Shown here piece by piece: positions 20,155 through 22,677 of a stretch of 22,677 nucleotides of DNA (position 1 is its first letter; each line of letters starts with the position of its first letter). Both the position numbers and the translations under genes were made by a program. Source of the DNA: a virus; IMG/VR virus record IMGVR_UViG_3300031746_000185, positions 1 through 22,677 of that record. One strand, written 5' to 3'. The notes below the pieces were generated by a model. That model was not told the DNA's origin. It searched no databases and saw only the letters and a program-made list of their open reading frames with translations.

Positions 20155-20469
20155 ATGGCGGAAGTAGTCAGGTGTTCCGACTGCGGAAAGGAGTACCTGA
20201 GAACCAGGCTCATCAAGGTCAGGGGTGAGAGCACCCTGATATGCTTTGCCTGCCAGGTCAAGCGGGTTCGCAAGAGAACGCCATGCGAACCCTGCCGGTC
20301 CGACAAGATCGTTAGCCATAGCTCGTGGTACAGGGACACGGAATGGTTCGTCAAGGTCTTCTGCGCCCAGTGCGGGCACCCGGAGTGGGCCAGCAGGTCC
20401 AAATGGAAGCCGCCCCCGGGATACGTCGAGCCCAAGGAGCCCAGCATGTGGGACGTTCCCTTGACATGA
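20155..20469 (+). CDS. Double zinc-ribbon protein
   Basis: A 104-residue basic protein with two four-cysteine clusters: C7/C10-C30/C33 (CSDC, CFAC) and C44/C47-C70/C73 (CEPC, CAQC). AAAGGAG lies upstream of ATG 20155. The linker VKRVRKRT is Lys/Arg-rich. Tandem ribbons like this bind nucleic acid or replication/transcription partners. In the primase operon a DNA-binding accessory role is likely, but no family is recognised. Confidence 0.75.
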   Translation: MAEVVRCSDCGKEYLRTRLIKVRGESTLICFACQVKRVRKRTPCEPCRSDKIVSHSSWYRDTEWFVKVFCAQCGHPEWASRSKWKPPPGYVEPKEPSMWDVPLT

Positions 20470-20556
20470 CGCTTGACATCCCAACCCAACCACTGTAGCA
20501 TTCGTTGGAGATCGTGGCGTGGCGTGGCAAGGAACGTGATCCAGGGGGTATCCAGA

Positions 20557-20739
20557 GTGACCATCCAATGCCCAAACTGCGGGCGACAGACCCGAGCCAT
20601 GACGCATGTCCAAGTCCCCCTCTCGGTGGGCTACGAGAAGATCGTGGGCTGCCAGGCATGCGTCCGGATTCTGGGAAGGAACGGGTTGCGGATTCGCCGA
20701 AGTCAAGCCCTGGCGAACAGGAGGAACGACAATGGCTGA
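20557..20739 (+). CDS. Small zinc-ribbon protein with basic tail
   Basis: A 60-residue protein from GTG 20557, chosen because GGGGG lies 8 bases upstream and the sequence before it in frame is unconvincing. CPNC (C5, C8) and CQAC (C32, C35) form one zinc ribbon. The tail GRNGLRIRRSQALANRRN is strongly basic. The stop overlaps the start of the next gene by 8 bases. Likely a nucleic-acid-binding accessory. Confidence 0.6.
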   Translation: MTIQCPNCGRQTRAMTHVQVPLSVGYEKIVGCQACVRILGRNGLRIRRSQALANRRNDNG

Positions 20740-21250
20740 TTTTGACGATACCCCAGAGGCTAGGCTTTCAAAGTCCATGCGCCCGGCATGCGACAGGGTT
20801 CTATGCGGGGTTTTCTCGGTTACCCCAGAACAGATTCACCGGTCCAAACCAGGTGGTTACCTTGACGCCCGGTGTGGAATCGATGCCAAGATTACCCTGC
20901 ATCGTGGCCTGAACATAACTGTTCAAGAGAAGACCCTTGGGTTCCGATACTCCAGCTACAGAACCTTCACCGTGGAATATTGGCAGAACTGGAAGACGAA
21001 AGAGCCCGGAGAGATATTCCATTGCGCAGCGCAGACCTGGCTGCATGGATATGCCGACGAGACGGGTACCCAGTTCATTGAATGGTACCTGCTCAAGGTA
21101 TTGGATCTACTGCTATGGATCGACAAGCAGGACGCAGACAAAATGGAATCCTGCGTAATGCACGCCGGAGGTTCAAAGGCCGGGTTCCTAGCGATCCCCT
21201 ACGACACCCTTCCCAAAGACGTGGTTATGGCAGGTTGGAGGAGACCATGA
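20732..21250 (+). CDS. PD-(D/E)XK-like nuclease candidate
   Basis: A 172-residue protein from ATG 20732 with AGGAGG upstream. The segment YLDARCGIDAKITL, followed by LNITVQEKTLGF, matches the core of restriction-like nucleases: D51 at the end of one strand and a Q65-E66-K67 signature at the end of the next. YRTFTVEYW and HCAAQTWLHGYADE follow, as in small phage proteins of this type. If the match is right it would cut or process DNA. The 'QxK' in place of 'ExK' is seen in some RecB-like families. It is in the primase operon, so a recombination or end-processing role is plausible. Remote similarity, judged by eye. Confidence 0.5.
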   Translation: MADFDDTPEARLSKSMRPACDRVLCGVFSVTPEQIHRSKPGGYLDARCGIDAKITLHRGLNITVQEKTLGFRYSSYRTFTVEYWQNWKTKEPGEIFHCAAQTWLHGYADETGTQFIEWYLLKVLDLLLWIDKQDADKMESCVMHAGGSKAGFLAIPYDTLPKDVVMAGWRRP

Positions 21251-21480
21251 ACAACTTCGGCACCGAACTCAGGTCCTTCCCTTCCCTTTCCGAGACGGGC
21301 AAGGTGAACAGGGTGGCGCTGGACGGCGACGGAAGGATATTTTGCACTTGTCATGGCTGGAAGTATCAGGGATACTGCTGGCACGTTGATAGCCTGCTTG
21401 AGAAGGAACTCTCAAACTGGCTTTCGGCTCGTGGTGTGTACATGGATAAGAACGGAGCATTCAGGAGAACGGGACAATGA
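21247..21480 (+). CDS. SWIM-type zinc-finger protein
   Basis: A 77-residue protein from ATG 21247, overlapping the previous stop by ATGA and preceded by GGAGGAGA. C33-x-C35, then C44-x-H46 (CTCHGWKYQGYCWH) fits the SWIM zinc motif CxC...CxH. SWIM domains bind DNA or proteins and occur with helicases, transposases and recombination mediators. Here the motif makes up most of the protein. The next gene also overlaps by ATGA, so it is part of a coupled operon. Confidence 0.6.
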   Translation: MNNFGTELRSFPSLSETGKVNRVALDGDGRIFCTCHGWKYQGYCWHVDSLLEKELSNWLSARGVYMDKNGAFRRTGQ

Positions 21481-21731
21481 AGATTCAGAGCATTACGGTC
21501 GAGTGGTCCCAGACGGTGAAGCCGGCCGACTACGAGTCCAAGAAGTGCGGGTTGATAGTCCAGGCCCAGATCGAAGAATCCGACGACGTCAGACTCGTTA
21601 CCGACAGACTCATGGTTAGGGTAAGGGAACGGGTTCAGGTTGAACTCGGCCTGATCGCCAAGCCGGCTACCCCGCCACCGGCAGAGGGGATCAAGAGCGT
21701 ACCGCTTACCTCGACTACCGACTGGGACTAG
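21477..21731 (+). CDS. Conserved-type phage protein of unknown function
   Basis: An 84-residue protein opening MKIQSITVEWSQTVKPADYE, followed by SKKCGLIVQAQIEESDDVR. I recognise the general pattern 'MKIxSIxVxxxxTxxxxxYESxxxxxxhxAxhEExDD' from small phage and mobile-element proteins. They are often found near replication or recombination genes and have no established function. The first half is probably beta and the second a helix. The C-terminal tail is Pro-rich. Coupled to the SWIM gene by ATGA. Confidence 0.65.
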   Translation: MKIQSITVEWSQTVKPADYESKKCGLIVQAQIEESDDVRLVTDRLMVRVRERVQVELGLIAKPATPPPAEGIKSVPLTSTTDWD

Positions 21732-21740
21732 AATTGTTGC

Positions 21741-22418
21741 ATGCCTCTCGCTACCATAATCTGCGAGTCCGCCTGCCTCCTCGACCTGGGCAACTCAACC
21801 CTGCCAGGTTTTGAACTTCACCAGTTTGACATGTCCCCTGCCACCCACTCTGCGTCAAGCCTATGGTTAATGCAGAGCGACGAGCCAGTACCTCCGGGTC
21901 CGGTATATGGTCCCAATCTCTTTGCCGAAAACAGAGGGTTCATCTCACAAAAGGTTCGTAGCAGGATCGTGGGACACTACTGGCCGCAGCGGTTCAACCC
22001 AGCGGCTTGGGACAACGAGATCATGCCGAACAGAATGTGGTACAACGTTATCGATGAACCGAACGAAGAATGGGCACGCACCTGTTCCCTTGCCCGGACC
22101 CTGGGGCAAGGCGATGTCCAATGGTTGATATACTGGCCTACCCTCGGGCACGAGAAGCATAGGCTCGACCACGAGAACAAGGGGATACCAGCCACGATCC
22201 ACAATACGCTAGCGAAGTGGCTGGGGTTGATCGAGTCTGACTTCCTGATCGAAGCCCCGCCTTGGTTGCCAATTCTCGTTCACCCGGACCACGGGACTGC
22301 CCGCAGTTCCGGCAACGGGTTCATAGAGGGGTTCATCCTGTCCCGAAACGTTGTCCTACCAGCCCGTTGTACTTGGGCTGATATTCGCAAGGCCGAACGA
22401 CAATGCTTGGGCTTGTAG
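21741..22418 (+). CDS. Unknown protein of 225 aa
   Basis: The protein is soluble and Trp/Pro-rich, with segments GDVQWLIYWPTLGHEKHRLD and FLIEAPPWLPILVHPDHG and several scattered His and Asp. It has no signal peptide, cysteine cluster or membrane segment. No ribosome site is clear before ATG 21741, which follows the previous stop by 9 bases, so translation may depend on coupling. It keeps the coding-like composition of the operon and has no better frame on the other strand. I do not recognise a family; the His/Asp pattern is not enough to claim an enzyme. Confidence 0.6.
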   Translation: MPLATIICESACLLDLGNSTLPGFELHQFDMSPATHSASSLWLMQSDEPVPPGPVYGPNLFAENRGFISQKVRSRIVGHYWPQRFNPAAWDNEIMPNRMWYNVIDEPNEEWARTCSLARTLGQGDVQWLIYWPTLGHEKHRLDHENKGIPATIHNTLAKWLGLIESDFLIEAPPWLPILVHPDHGTARSSGNGFIEGFILSRNVVLPARCTWADIRKAERQCLGL

Positions 22419-22618
22419 TCCTTCTACTCCTGTACCTATCAATCTGCTGGAAACGCTGGGAAGTTGGCAGACATTATGGAGAGCCCTTCAGGTTCCTTGG
22501 ATACCAGGACTTGAGGGAGAGCTGGGAGTATACCAGGTTCAGTCCCCATTGCATGCTGATACGAATTATCGTGGTGTTCTGGGCTTGCGCGGGGGTACTA
22601 CTCGTGATATCCTCCTGA
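22403..22618 (+). CDS. Small protein with two membrane segments
   Basis: A 71-residue protein with a hydrophobic N-terminal segment (MLGLVVLLLLYLSICW) and a second at the C-terminus (MLIRIIVVFWACAGVLLVIS), joined by a charged loop. It overlaps the previous gene by 16 bases in another frame. This suits a small hairpin-like inner-membrane protein. Holin-like or exclusion roles are possible, but the surrounding early operon does not favour a lysis gene. Confidence 0.55.
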   Translation: MLGLVVLLLLYLSICWKRWEVGRHYGEPFRFLGYQDLRESWEYTRFSPHCMLIRIIVVFWACAGVLLVISS

Positions 22619-22633
22619 ATAGGAGGTAGAATC

Positions 22634-22677
22634 ATGAGAGAGTTCGAGGCGTTCCATGGCGGCCTAAGGTTTGAGGA
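22634..22677 (+). CDS. Start of a further gene, cut by window edge
   Basis: AGGAGG at 22621-22626 is followed by ATG 22634 and an open frame to the edge (MREFEAFHGGLRFE). Only 14 residues are visible, so nothing can be said of function. It continues the plus-strand operon after a 15-base gap. Confidence 0.6.
   Translation, partial: MREFEAFHGGLRFE

Noticed and set aside
20473-20556. Upstream TTG start for the 60-aa zinc-ribbon gene
   Set aside because: No ribosome site precedes it and the added residues look like untranslated sequence. GTG 20557 has GGGGG at a proper distance.

Overview
The window is a stretch of a tailed double-stranded DNA bacteriophage (Caudoviricetes) genome or provirus. 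The gene order on the minus strand, read right to left, is the classic long non-contractile-tail (siphovirus-type) order: small and large terminase, portal, scaffold, major capsid protein, head-tail connectors, tail completion and terminator proteins, major tail protein, tail chaperone, tape measure, distal tail protein, and a collagen-like fibre that runs off the left edge. Genes are dense, with many 1-8 base stop/start overlaps, and the DNA looks GC-rich. Promoters resemble bacterial sigma-70 sites and several hairpins carry T-tracts, so a bacterial host is likely. Nothing in the sequence identifies the host.

Layout. (1) 1-6534, minus: tail and connector genes, ending with an MptE/GT42-like protein. 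(2) 6535-7118: a plus-strand gene facing against the virion operon, with its own promoter, folded leader and long downstream hairpin (a moron). (3) 7119-8463: the major capsid gene with its own promoter and a structured leader of about 140 nt. Back to back with it is a plus-strand promoter followed about 110 nt later by an intrinsic terminator, a candidate small RNA. (4) 8464-14618, minus: KTSC protein, scaffold, D12-type adenine methylase with an internal peptide repeat, portal and terminase. (5) 14676-18115, minus: a regulatory block with two sigma-factor-like proteins, one carrying five zinc ribbons, a small zinc ribbon, a ribbon-helix-helix protein and very small ORFs. (6) 18116-18516: divergent control region with two 13-bp operators, an inverted repeat over a minus-strand -35, two plus-strand promoters and an attenuator-like leader. 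(7) 18517-22677, plus: early/replication-type operon with an archaeo-eukaryotic-primase-like protein, zinc-binding proteins, a PD-(D/E)XK-like protein, a SWIM-motif protein and unknowns.

How it may work (inference). The RHH protein could bind the tandem operators and balance the two directions. The sigma-like pair, encoded just before terminase, could direct late transcription. A leader module recurs before methylase, scaffold and capsid genes and may mark late transcript processing, late control, or cassette insertion points. No integrase, lysis cassette, helicase, DNA polymerase, tRNA or CRISPR array was seen.
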